The notes beneath the pieces were generated by a model. That model was given only the letters and a program-made list of their open reading frames with translations, searched no databases and had not been told where the DNA came from. A DNA stretch of 64,000 nucleotides from Bacteroides mediterraneensis. GTDB taxonomy: Bacteria > Bacteroidota > Bacteroidia > Bacteroidales > Bacteroidaceae. Both the position numbers and the translations under genes were made by a program. This document shows, in pieces, positions 35,410-43,348 of this stretch. The stretch covers positions 1-64,000 of the forward strand of contig NZ_JACJKA010000005.1 in the NCBI RefSeq assembly GCF_016900355.1. The letters run 5' to 3'. Within the stretch, counting starts at the first letter, position 1. The number at the start of each line of letters is the position of its first letter.

Positions 35410-35769
35410 TCGGTTATTTATTATCTTATTTATTCTGTTTACAAGCGTCGCAGACACTTCTTCCTTTTGCGGCACCACCAGACACCACAATCCTTTCTGG
35501 TCTATCTCGAATAGATTTCCTCCAAGTCCCGGTCCTCCGCTTCCAAAGAGTACATCCTCCTCTGAGAGGATATTCCATGATGCAACCTCAGTCTTCTTCC
35601 CTTTGCACACCGCCGTTTTCTGCTTGCCCAATGAAGCATCTGCAATTCCCCGCCCCACCTGTCCGATGGTAACATGGCGATGCAGGCTCACGAACGCAGC
35701 ATATTCCTTCCGGCTCCAGCGACGGAACCGAAGCATGACTTTGCGCGAATAGGAAGCGATACGATGCAT
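35386..35769 (-). CDS. small basic protein preceding bioB (RFRRWSRK family)
   Basis: 127 residues with a strongly basic N-terminus: [20 protein letters not shown], then [22 protein letters not shown]. The remainder is less ordered with a Gly-rich stretch ([11 protein letters not shown]). I recall short Bacteroidales proteins with nearly the same RFRRWSRK...ITIG...SLxKQ block, but know no function. It has its own promoter (35802-35809) and ends in the hairpin before bioB. It may be a leader gene of the biotin operon or an independent unit. No membrane or signal segments are seen. Confidence 0.65.
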   Translation of the reverse strand: MHRIASYSRKVMLRFRRWSRKEYAAFVSLHRHVTIGQVGRGIADASLGKQKTAVCKGKKTEVASWNILSEEDVLFGSGGPGLGGNLFEIDQKGLWCLVVPQKEEVSATLVNRINKIINNRKGCTRFR

Positions 35770-35793
35770 CTGTTTTTTCTCTTTGTTTAAATG

Positions 35794-35835
35794 TACGGCT
35801 GCAAATGTATAGAAAAATCTACAGAAAATGCAAGG
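35794..35835 (-). repeat. 42-bp promoter-containing repeat, copy 1
   Basis: 41 of 42 bases match 37902-37943 (one G/A difference). On the minus strand it includes a TTG, about 21 bp, then TACATTTG (35809-35802), i.e. a whole promoter for the small basic protein. Confidence 0.85.
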
Positions 35836-35979
35836 ATTTTTCCTTTCTTGCGCAATATTCCACTATGTCTTCCGGTTAGCTTGGGTTTCCTGTATATGGT
35901 TCCAAGTTTCAAAAAACGGGAAAATCGGCATGGCATCCGGATGGCTATAATCGGCAAGTTGTCTGTAAGCCTGAAGTGT

Positions 35980-37872
35980 TTATTTCAGATGCTTGTCAAG
36001 GAATTTCTCCATGGCACGGTAGAAGTCGAACTTGTTCTCTTCATTATAGAATCCGTGTCCTTCATTTTCTTTTACCATGTATTCCACTTCCACACCTCGT
36101 TTTTTCAAGGCTTCTACCATCTGGTCAGATTCGGCTTTGTTGACGCGCGGGTCGTTTGCACCCTGGGCGATGAACAACGGAGCCTTGATCTGGTCTACAT
36201 GGAATACAGGCGAGTATTTTTCCATCATTTCTTTGTCGGTTGCGGGGTCGCCCACCATTTCGTGCATCATGTCGAGCAACGGTTTCCAGTAGGGAGGAAT
36301 CGTATTCATGAACGAGAGCAGGTTGGACACTCCTACGTAATCGACGGCGCAGGCATACAGGTCGGGAGTAAAAGTCACTCCTGCCAGGGTAGCGTAACCT
36401 CCATAGCTTGCTCCATAGATGGCCACCCGCTTCGGGTCGGCTATACCTTCCTTGATCAGCCATTCTACTCCGTCGGTAATGTCATTCTGCATGGCCTGTC
36501 CCCATTGTTTGTAGCCCAGCTCGGTAAACTTGCGTCCATATCCGGTTGAGGCGCGGAAATTCATCTGCAGTACGGCATAGCCACGGCTGGCAAGGAACTG
36601 TACTTCCGGATTGTATCCCCAGGTGTCGCGGGCCCACGGTCCTCCATGCGGATTGACTACAACCGGTAGGTTCTTTGCATTTTCCATGGTATAACCTTTC
36701 GGCAGAGTCAGGTAACCTTCTATGGTCAGTCCGTCACGGCTGGTATAGGTAATCGGGTTCATAGCGCACATTTCCTCTTCTTTGATCCAGGGCGCTATGT
36801 CGGCCACCTTGGTGAGCTTGTTTTCCTTCACATTATAGAGGTAGTAAGATCCGTATGTACGGTCATTGCCGGCATGGATCAGGCGGATATTCTCGTCTCG
36901 GCTCTGGCTGGTGATACTGACGTTATAGCCCGGAAGCTGGGCTTCCAGTTTCTTACGTATCCCTTCTTCTTCTTTGTCGAAATAGTGGCGGATCATGTCC
37001 TTGTGCCCTTCACAGGCTACTACTGTCAGCCGGTTCTTCTTTTCGGAGTAGCCGAAATCCGAGATGTCGTACTTGTCGTTCATGTACAGGACCTCCTTCT
37101 CTTCGCAGGTTTTCGGATCCATCAAAACCAGTGCGGTCTTGTCGCGTCCGATGTTGGTCAGTGCGTAGACCATCTTGTTGTCGGGCGTAAAGACGGCAAA
37201 ACCGACGGTTTCCTTAAAGTTGGTGGTCAATACCGGTTGGAACGGCTGGTCTTCCGTTTCACGGTATAGTATCTGCTTATTGACGCCGTCTACTATAGCA
37301 TGGGCTACACGCAGCTTGCCGTCGTGATCGGTCATCCATCCCTGTATATTGCCCGGGTTCTCGGCCAGCAGAGTCAGTTCTCCTGTGTTCAGGTTCAAGC
37401 GATACGGGTCGAATACCTGAGGGTTACGCTTGTTCATGCCGATGATGACCAGTGAATCGATTTTTTCCAGCGGGTCGATAATATGGGTTCTGACTTTCGG
37501 AAAATTGGTGTACGATTTCAGGTCAGAACCGTCGATGTTCACGCCATAGAGCTGGTAATTCTCGTCGCCTCCCGTATCCTTGACGAAAAGGATGCGATTA
37601 TTGCCGGCCCACATGCTTGCGGCGATGTCACGTTCCGTTTCAGAGGTGATACGGATGGTCGTATCCAATCCGATTTTCTGTACAAAAAGGTTCATGCGGT
37701 TCTCATAGGGAGCCATGAATGAGAAGTAGGTCCCGTCGGGCGATACCTGATAGTTTATCTTTTCCGGGTTCTTGAAAAAGTTTTCCAGCGGAATCTGTGT
37801 CTGTGCGCTGGCGGTAAAGCAAATTCCAGCCATGAACAGACCGGCTGCCAGCATGTTTCTTAAATTTTTCAT
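35980..37872 (-). CDS. S9-family (prolyl oligopeptidase-type) peptidase, exported
   Basis: A 630-residue secreted serine peptidase. Signal peptide residues 1-24 (AGICFTASAQ). Residues 30-370 form a beta-propeller (repeats such as YQVSPDGTYFSFMAPYENRM). The C-terminal alpha/beta-hydrolase carries Ser489 in YGASYGGYATL, Asp574 in GANDPRV and His606 in EGHGFYN, a complete triad. It probably trims oligopeptides in the periplasm. It is transcribed alone from the repeated promoter at 37902-37943. It lies between two copies of that repeat. Confidence 0.92.
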   Translation of the reverse strand: MKNLRNMLAAGLFMAGICFTASAQTQIPLENFFKNPEKINYQVSPDGTYFSFMAPYENRMNLFVQKIGLDTTIRITSETERDIAASMWAGNNRILFVKDTGGDENYQLYGVNIDGSDLKSYTNFPKVRTHIIDPLEKIDSLVIIGMNKRNPQVFDPYRLNLNTGELTLLAENPGNIQGWMTDHDGKLRVAHAIVDGVNKQILYRETEDQPFQPVLTTNFKETVGFAVFTPDNKMVYALTNIGRDKTALVLMDPKTCEEKEVLYMNDKYDISDFGYSEKKNRLTVVACEGHKDMIRHYFDKEEEGIRKKLEAQLPGYNVSITSQSRDENIRLIHAGNDRTYGSYYLYNVKENKLTKVADIAPWIKEEEMCAMNPITYTSRDGLTIEGYLTLPKGYTMENAKNLPVVVNPHGGPWARDTWGYNPEVQFLASRGYAVLQMNFRASTGYGRKFTELGYKQWGQAMQNDITDGVEWLIKEGIADPKRVAIYGASYGGYATLAGVTFTPDLYACAVDYVGVSNLLSFMNTIPPYWKPLLDMMHEMVGDPATDKEMMEKYSPVFHVDQIKAPLFIAQGANDPRVNKAESDQMVEALKKRGVEVEYMVKENEGHGFYNEENKFDFYRAMEKFLDKHLK

Positions 37873-37901
37873 TGTGTCTTATTTTTGTTTATATATAAAT
37901 A

Positions 37902-37943
37902 TACGGCTGCAAATGTATAGAAAAATCTACAGAAAATACAAGG
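37902..37943 (-). repeat. 42-bp promoter-containing repeat, copy 2
   Basis: This copy drives the S9 peptidase. TACATTTG (minus strand, 37917-37910) lies 37 bases upstream of the ATG at 37872. It is the same sequence as 35794-35835 in the same orientation. Confidence 0.85.
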
Positions 37944-38017
37944 TACTGGAAGAATACATTTTTTCGGTCTACAAGTTTGCCATTACCTACTTTCCTATAG
38001 TCTGGAAAAAATAACGA

Positions 38018-39208
38018 CTATTTCACAAATTCTGCCATTTTCTCTTTCAAGATATGCTTACGATACCCCATCCAGCTATGTATCACCTTGCGTTCCGGTG
38101 AAATCAGCACATAATGAGGCACTCCCTTTACACCATAAACCGCTGCAAGTCTGTCATTCACCTCACGAAGTTCATTCCATTGATGGCCGGTCAGTTTCTT
38201 TTCTGCCACAAACTTCTTCCACCTGTTCTTCGCAGCCCCACAAATGCTAACCAGTTCCAGCTTGCCTTTATACATACGACTCACTTCTTCCATTTCCGGC
38301 AGTGCCTCCATGCAAGGCTGGCAACCGAGGTTCCAGAAATCAAGCAGAATGTATTTACCCTCAAATTCAGAGAGATGATGCTTATTCCCCTCCGTATCAT
38401 ACAGTGTGCCGTCTACCATGTGGTCGCCTTCTTTTACTGGTTCCACCATCTTGATATAAGTTGCTATTTCACGTCCTACCAGCGACTTGCGGTCAGCCTC
38501 AGACAAACGTGCATACAACGGATAAACCAATTCTTTATGGGAATATTGAGAGTCGGGGTTCCAATTGAGGAAAGACAACTGATCACAATACTTTTCCAGC
38601 CAGACTTTTGTGACCGGAGCCGTTTTCATGTATTCCAATTCCCGTAACCGAACTTTGTCTTGCAGAGGATATATATGATTCCGACGGATAGAATCAATCT
38701 TGTTTCGGATGGAAATATCATTTATGCTCTTGTCAAACATTTCATAGACTATCATCTCTTGCTTAAAGGCTTCCACCATTTCCGGCATTCCCAGCTTGGT
38801 AAATTCAGCCTCCGCCTGCTGCTCCGGTACCTCACTTTCTACCGTCCAGAACGGACAGAGCATGCCTTCACCCTGGATCCGGATTTTTGCCCCAGAAACT
38901 ACCCATAGAGAAAGCGGCCACACTGAAAATGTCTTCTTATAGATTACTAATAGCAACAGCTGCCAAGATTCCTTTGAAGTAATGGTATCCCTTAACACAA
39001 ACCTGCCATCTGTAACCGTATCAGATAGCATAGCGGCCGCATACTTTCTGTTTTCAAACTGAAAGAGGGAAACAATTGAACTGTCGGGCAGGTTCTTCAC
39101 AAATCCTTCTATCAGGAATTCACCTTCCGGAACCTTCTGCCCAGAATGGCACCCCCCTATCACCATCCCCAATAACATGGAAAAGAATAATATTGTAGTG
39201 ATTTTCAT
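38018..39208 (-). CDS. thioredoxin-like (TlpA/AhpC-TSA) lipoprotein with N-terminal DUF4369
   Basis: 396 residues with a lipoprotein signal (VIGGCHSG, Cys near 20). Residues about 25-130 resemble DUF4369 (EGEFLIEGFVKNLPDSSIVSLF). A helical linker follows, then a C-terminal thioredoxin fold from about 265 with the redox motif LDFWNLGCQPCMEALPE (CxxC = CQPC) and cis-Pro GVPHYVLISPE. It should reduce or isomerise disulfides at the outer membrane or periplasm. It lies 119 nt after the M56-TonB gene, separated by a large inverted repeat. Confidence 0.88.
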   Translation of the reverse strand: MKITTILFFSMLLGMVIGGCHSGQKVPEGEFLIEGFVKNLPDSSIVSLFQFENRKYAAAMLSDTVTDGRFVLRDTITSKESWQLLLLVIYKKTFSVWPLSLWVVSGAKIRIQGEGMLCPFWTVESEVPEQQAEAEFTKLGMPEMVEAFKQEMIVYEMFDKSINDISIRNKIDSIRRNHIYPLQDKVRLRELEYMKTAPVTKVWLEKYCDQLSFLNWNPDSQYSHKELVYPLYARLSEADRKSLVGREIATYIKMVEPVKEGDHMVDGTLYDTEGNKHHLSEFEGKYILLDFWNLGCQPCMEALPEMEEVSRMYKGKLELVSICGAAKNRWKKFVAEKKLTGHQWNELREVNDRLAAVYGVKGVPHYVLISPERKVIHSWMGYRKHILKEKMAEFVK

Positions 39209-39230
39209 GGTATTATATTTTTATAAAAAT

Positions 39231-39317
39231 GAGTCCGCTTTCAAATGCGGTTTCTTCCTTTCAACTTCTCTCAGAAGCATATAAAACATGCGTAGAAACC
39301 GATTTGAAAGCGGACTC
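39231..39317. repeat. 24-bp-arm inverted repeat between genes
   Basis: The left arm (39231-39255) and right arm (39294-39317) match at 24 positions, with one extra base in the left arm; they begin GAGTCCGCTTTCAAAT. The loop is 38 nt. It fills the gap between the M56-TonB gene and the thioredoxin lipoprotein gene. A T-rich run follows on the minus strand, so it can act as a terminator or partial read-through element. Confidence 0.85.
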
Positions 39318-39327
39318 AAAAAACTGA

Positions 39328-40596
39328 TTACTGAAGTCTGAACGTAACAGGCACGGTGTATTTCACTCTCACGACCTCTCCCTTCTGCATGCCCGGTTTC
39401 CACTTAGGCATGGTCTTCAGCACGCGCAAAGCTTCTGCATCCAAATCCGGATCCACCGCACGAACCACATTGAACTCGGTAGGAGTTCCGTCTTTTTCCA
39501 CTACAAACTGCACGATTACCCGTCCCTGCACATTGTTCTTCTTGGCACTTTCCGGATATTTCAGGTTGTCTTGAAGGAATTTGAACAACTCCTTCATCCC
39601 TCCTGGATATTCAGGCATCTGTTCCGCTACCATAAACACTTCGTCCTTTGCCACACTGTCAGTAGGAGCCGCTACTGAATCCGGTGCGACGGTTTCTTCT
39701 TTGGCATCCTGTTTTTCGGATGCTCCCTGCGAGCAGGAGGTGTTTCCGGCAACGAGTAGAGCAAAGGCCGGAAGCATGAACAGTGCATATTTAATACGCC
39801 CTGTTCCGTTTGATTTTTTCTTGTTCATCATAATGATACGTTTTTTAAGATGAGAGAAATTGAAATTATTGGATAATCCATACTTGTGGCTATAAGCCAA
39901 CCCAAGCAGGTGATATTGATAACTCTTGGTGGCGAATCCCGCTTCCACGACTCTCTTGTCGGCCAGGAACTCCAGATTGAGCCGGACTTCCCGTTTCAGC
40001 AGCCAGGCAAAAGGATTCATCCAGCAGCAGATGCTGACCATCTCGGCAAGCAGCACATCGCCGGAATGTCGCTGCTTTACGTGTGCCATCTCGTGCGTCA
40101 GGATTTCGTCCAGCTCGTCTTCCTTCACCGTCGCCGGATTCAGGAAAATCCACCCGAAGAAAGAGAAGGGTCCGGACGAGCCATTCAGGCATTTCACACG
40201 GATGCCATTTATCGTCTTCTCCGGCGTACGCAAGATCAGGTGCCACAAACTGCACGCTTGCACGAGGAACCGGACAGACAGCACCAGCATACCGGCAAGA
40301 TACAGGTATTCCATCCAATCGGACAACACCCACACGCCGTTTCCCGCTTCCGCCGTTTCACTTCCCACCACTATTTCCGGCAACACCACCGAATAGTCAA
40401 AATGCGTGAGCATGATCAGGCTGTCACGACTTTCCAGCCATTCCCGCACGTCGACCAGCGGCAATACGAAAGGCAGCACCAGCGCCAGCAGCAGAATGAA
40501 TCTTCTGGAACGGAAAAATGTGTCCCGCGTACATACCAGCTTGTACAAGGCGTAAAACAGGACCAGCCCGAGATTGACTTGAAGAAGATATAGCAT
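39328..40596 (-). CDS. M56 (BlaR1-like) membrane peptidase fused to TonB C-terminal domain
   Basis: 422 residues from ATG 40596; the frame also opens at a TTG four codons earlier. Residues 1-260 form a BlaR1-type module with membrane helices and the zinc motif LTHEMAHVKQRHSGD (HExxH) near residue 173. A membrane segment (YALFMLPAFALLVAGNTSC) follows, then a C-terminal TonB domain (MPEYPGGMKELFKFLQDNL...VIVQFVVEKDGTP). There is no penicillin-binding sensor domain. It pairs with the BlaI-type repressor upstream. The likely role is signal transduction at the envelope, with the TonB domain possibly contacting an outer-membrane receptor. Confidence 0.87.
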   Translation of the reverse strand: MLYLLQVNLGLVLFYALYKLVCTRDTFFRSRRFILLLALVLPFVLPLVDVREWLESRDSLIMLTHFDYSVVLPEIVVGSETAEAGNGVWVLSDWMEYLYLAGMLVLSVRFLVQACSLWHLILRTPEKTINGIRVKCLNGSSGPFSFFGWIFLNPATVKEDELDEILTHEMAHVKQRHSGDVLLAEMVSICCWMNPFAWLLKREVRLNLEFLADKRVVEAGFATKSYQYHLLGLAYSHKYGLSNNFNFSHLKKRIIMMNKKKSNGTGRIKYALFMLPAFALLVAGNTSCSQGASEKQDAKEETVAPDSVAAPTDSVAKDEVFMVAEQMPEYPGGMKELFKFLQDNLKYPESAKKNNVQGRVIVQFVVEKDGTPTEFNVVRAVDPDLDAEALRVLKTMPKWKPGMQKGEVVRVKYTVPVTFRLQ

Positions 40597-40636
40597 AGTA
40601 AAAAACAATTTAAAAGGTAAGTAAATCTAAAATATT

Positions 40637-41002
40637 CTATTTGTCTTCCCGCTTCTCAATCAGGTCGATAATCTCGTTCAGCTCGTCCTTGGAGATTTTC
40701 TGCTCCTTGGCGAAGAACGACACCATCTCCTTGTAAGAGTTGGCGAAATAGTTGCGCACAAGGTTGCCCACCGAATTGCGGGTATATTCCTCCTGCGCTA
40801 CCAGCGGCGTATAGCGGTAAGTGTTCCCAAACTTTTCGGCCTTCAGGTAGCCTTTCCGCTTCAGGTTGTTCACAATCGAGGCCACCGTGGTGTAAGGCGG
40901 CTTCGGCTCGTCATAACATGCCACGATTTCTTTCACGAAACACGGTCCCAAATGCCAGATGAAACGCATGGTCTCTTCTTCCTGATAAGTTAGCTTTTCC
41001 AT
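40637..41002 (-). CDS. BlaI/MecI/CopY-family transcriptional repressor
   Basis: A 121-residue winged-helix protein: LTYQEEETMRFIWHLGPCFVKEIV and the recognition helix PPYTTVASIVNNLKRKGYL, with C-terminal dimerisation helices. Relatives repress genes until cleaved by a BlaR1-type peptidase. The partner peptidase gene follows 40 nt downstream. A dyad overlapping its own promoter (41038-41052) suggests autorepression. No beta-lactamase gene is nearby, so antibiotic sensing is not implied. Confidence 0.9.
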   Translation of the reverse strand: MEKLTYQEEETMRFIWHLGPCFVKEIVACYDEPKPPYTTVASIVNNLKRKGYLKAEKFGNTYRYTPLVAQEEYTRNSVGNLVRNYFANSYKEMVSFFAKEQKISKDELNEIIDLIEKREDK

Positions 41003-41031
41003 ATCGAATTAGGTTTTCTACGAACTTTTCG

Positions 41032-41052
41032 CAAATCTACGAAGTTGTCGTA
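41032..41052 (-). promoter_or_regulatory. BlaI-pair promoter with overlapping operator dyad
   Basis: TAGATTTG (minus strand) overlaps the dyad TACGA-agttg-TCGTA (41038-41052). A further CTACGAAC half-site lies at 41019-41026. The placement fits autorepression by the adjacent BlaI-type protein. Confidence 0.6.
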
Positions 41053-41222
41053 ATAGTCATTCAAACAAACAGTTAATTAATTTAAAAGGAAAGATTATTT
41101 TTTCTTATCTCACCCATACACACCCAAAATCGCAGCGCAGATTCAGATTATACACAGACAATCATATCAAACACCCCGATTTGTTTCCGGCAATGCGCCC
41201 ACATTTTGAGCAAAGTGCCTTA

Positions 41223-41327
41223 TCGTTTTTTACGTTTCTCTGTCCAGAAACGTACGTCTTTCCTGGCGGAAACGTAGGTTTCCCTGCCACGAAACGTACG
41301 TTTCCAGTAAGGAAAACGTAAAAAAGG
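41223..41327. repeat. 22-bp-period palindrome array 3
   Basis: Five cores start at 41228, 41250, 41272, 41294 and 41316, exactly 22 bp apart: TTTTACGT, ACGTACGT, ACGTAGGT, ACGTACGT and ACGTAAAA. The outer cores are mirror images, as in array 1, and inner units again read GGAAACGTAGGTTTCC-like. Arrays 1 and 3 are clearly the same element type, about 41 kb apart. Confidence 0.88.
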
Positions 41328-41463
41328 CCTTGACAGGTGGTTGTTTGTTCAAAGAGATTTTCCTCAAAATCAAGTGATTATCATCTCCTCAGCATCCGAT
41401 ATACGATGTGCCTAAAAACTTGGAAAGATTTCCCATTCCATTTGGAGAATCGAAAAATCTCCG

Positions 41464-41471
41464 TATCTTTA
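41464..41471 (+). promoter_or_regulatory. -7-like element of thiol peroxidase gene
   Basis: TATCTTTA, one base off consensus, 26 bases before the ATG at 41498. Confidence 0.45.
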
Positions 41472-41497
41472 GAGCCCTAGCCCTTAATTATTTTGAT

Positions 41498-42103
41498 ATG
41501 AAAAAAATCAGTAGAATCTTAGGAATGACGGCGGCGTGCCTGCTCTGTCTGTCACTGAATGTGACAGCCAACCCATCCGCCAGCCACCTGTCACAGAAAA
41601 ATGGAGAAACCGTTATCTGCCGGGGAGTAGAAGCACACACTTCCGGACCGATGGTCAAAGTGGGAAAAACAGCCCCCGACTTTCGGGCGGTCAATGCGAA
41701 AATGGAAGAGGTCAGTTTGTCGGACTACAAAGGGAAGAAAGTGATTCTGAATATTTTCCCCAGCTTGGACACGCCGACATGTGCGCTGTCTGTCCGACAG
41801 TTTAATGCCAAGGCAGCAGGACTGGAAAATACCGTAGTTTTATGCCTTTCCATGGATCTGCCTTTCGCGCAATCACGTTTCTGTTCTACCGAAGGACTCG
41901 ACAACGTAGTGCCGCTGTCGGTGTTCCGCAGCCGGGATTTTGTCACGAACTACGGTCTGCAATTAGCTGATGGTCCGCTGGAAGGACTGATGGCACGGGC
42001 GGTCATCGTGGTGGATGAAAATGGGAAGGTATGCTACACGCAGCTGGTGAAGAACATCTCCAATGAGCCTGATTATAAAGCCGCACTGAAAGCCGTGCAA
42101 TAA
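41498..42103 (+). CDS. tpx: thiol peroxidase with export signal
   Basis: The 201-residue product from ATG 41498 has a signal peptide ([20 protein letters not shown]), unusual because well-known Tpx proteins lack one. The Tpx core follows: [14 protein letters not shown], the peroxidatic Cys in [16 protein letters not shown], and the resolving Cys in [13 protein letters not shown]. It reduces peroxides using thioredoxin-type electrons, here probably in the periplasm. It is divergent from the BlaI/M56 pair and near the thioredoxin lipoprotein, a plausible electron donor. Confidence 0.92.
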   Translation: MKKISRILGMTAACLLCLSLNVTANPSASHLSQKNGETVICRGVEAHTSGPMVKVGKTAPDFRAVNAKMEEVSLSDYKGKKVILNIFPSLDTPTCALSVRQFNAKAAGLENTVVLCLSMDLPFAQSRFCSTEGLDNVVPLSVFRSRDFVTNYGLQLADGPLEGLMARAVIVVDENGKVCYTQLVKNISNEPDYKAALKAVQ

Positions 42104-42127
42104 TCTGCCCCAAAGTGAAGGGATACG

Positions 42128-43348
42128 CTATTCCCTTCCTTTGGCATTGAAACGGAACCCCACTCCCAGCATCAGGTTGTTGGGGTCCTTGAAATCATGC
42201 AGCTGGTAGCCCACATGCAGGAAGAGGTTCTTGGTGATATCCGTCTTCAAGGCCAATACCTGATAAAAGGCGTCGGTGTCGGCTCCCTGACAGATGAGGT
42301 TTCGTCCGACTCCCAGATTGATGGAGAAAATGGGCATCACAATTTCAGCACGCAACGAAAGTCCGACGGCAAACTGTTCCCGGAACGGAGGGCGATAAAA
42401 CTTGATGGTCTCCGCATCGGGAGGTGTCGCACTGTTGGCGATATGATGGGAAATATTCGCACTCTCATCATACTGGGCATCCAACGATATTCCGGCACGG
42501 AAATAGCGGCTGAAATTATACATCGGCGTAAAATTCAATCCTAGAATACCAAAGGAGCCGGGCACCAGAATGGGAGTGCCGTCTTCCAGAAACACGCCTT
42601 TCTTCCGGGTGGAACCATACACAATCAAATCATAACTGAGATAGGGTTTGAAAGCCGGACGCCGGAAGGTGCAGGCAGATGCCGCTTTTTCACTCCCTCC
42701 AAAATAACGGGTAATGCCGATAGTGGCTCCTACCGTATTCACACCCGCATTGGGATAGCCCGTATTCCCGTTTGAAAAATGGGAAGCGACAACCCCGGCC
42801 CGCAGACTGGTCTGTGCATCCAGCTGCCAGTTCAACAGAAATCCCAGATGCAGATAAGCGTTCACCTTGGAACCGACCACCCGGTTGTAGGGATTCGATT
42901 CTGCATCAAACTTTTTCCACCCGAAAGAGGCTCCAAAGTTCCATTCATAATCAAAAGACAAACGGGGAGTGATACTCGCAATACGGGAAGTCTGGAACAC
43001 ATAAACAGACCAGGGATTTCCCAGCTCGGCCGAATTGAAAAACGAGTGGTACCCCACTCCGATACCTTGCACGGCATGAGGATACATCCGGCCGAAATAT
43101 GAATCGGGGGCAAACTTGAATCCGTATTTCAGGTTGACCGACAGGTTTTTCCGGATGGGCGCAAAAACCGCATTGTTTCCGGCAAAAAACTCATGGGTGG
43201 GGAACACATAGGCCGGCTTCAGGTCAAAGCCTACCGCATGCACCATCTTATGGGAAAGGCTGTCACGGCCGCCTGCATACAACAACAGGGCGCAAGTGCA
43301 CAAGACTGCACCTACGTACATCCTGACTATGAATCTATTCATCTTCAT
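42128..43348 (-). CDS. acyloxyacyl hydrolase (PagL-like lipid A deacylase family)
   Basis: An outer-membrane beta-barrel of about 407 residues with an N-terminal signal (RMYVGAVLCTCALLLYAGG). The PagL catalytic His and Ser are recognisable in VVASHFSNGNTGYPNAGVN near residue 195, and the last strand is NLMLGVGFRFN. It is much longer than the 150-190-residue enterobacterial PagL, as is usual in Bacteroidota. It would remove acyl chains from lipid A or related lipids. The start may be 43348 or 43342; it overlaps the upstream lipoprotein gene end by about 10 bp. Confidence 0.75.
   Translation of the reverse strand: MKMNRFIVRMYVGAVLCTCALLLYAGGRDSLSHKMVHAVGFDLKPAYVFPTHEFFAGNNAVFAPIRKNLSVNLKYGFKFAPDSYFGRMYPHAVQGIGVGYHSFFNSAELGNPWSVYVFQTSRIASITPRLSFDYEWNFGASFGWKKFDAESNPYNRVVGSKVNAYLHLGFLLNWQLDAQTSLRAGVVASHFSNGNTGYPNAGVNTVGATIGITRYFGGSEKAASACTFRRPAFKPYLSYDLIVYGSTRKKGVFLEDGTPILVPGSFGILGLNFTPMYNFSRYFRAGISLDAQYDESANISHHIANSATPPDAETIKFYRPPFREQFAVGLSLRAEIVMPIFSINLGVGRNLICQGADTDAFYQVLALKTDITKNLFLHVGYQLHDFKDPNNLMLGVGFRFNAKGRE

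Larger units (their letters stand above)
41003..41497. other. divergent intergenic region with repressor dyad and palindrome array
   Basis: No gene. Contents, left to right: leftward BlaI promoter (TAGATTTG, minus strand 41039-41032) overlapped by the dyad at 41038-41052, an AT-rich stretch without recognised features, array 3 (41223-41327), and the rightward TATCTTTA element (41464-41471) of the thiol peroxidase. Confidence 0.7.

Noticed and set aside
35340-35440. The bioB leader hairpin as a known riboswitch
   Set aside because: No biotin riboswitch class is known, and TPP, cobalamin, SAM or FMN consensus elements are not visible. It is better treated as a terminator, attenuator or operator.
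40637-41002. BlaI/M56 pair as beta-lactam resistance genes
   Set aside because: The M56 protein lacks a penicillin-binding sensor and carries a TonB domain instead. No beta-lactamase is nearby.
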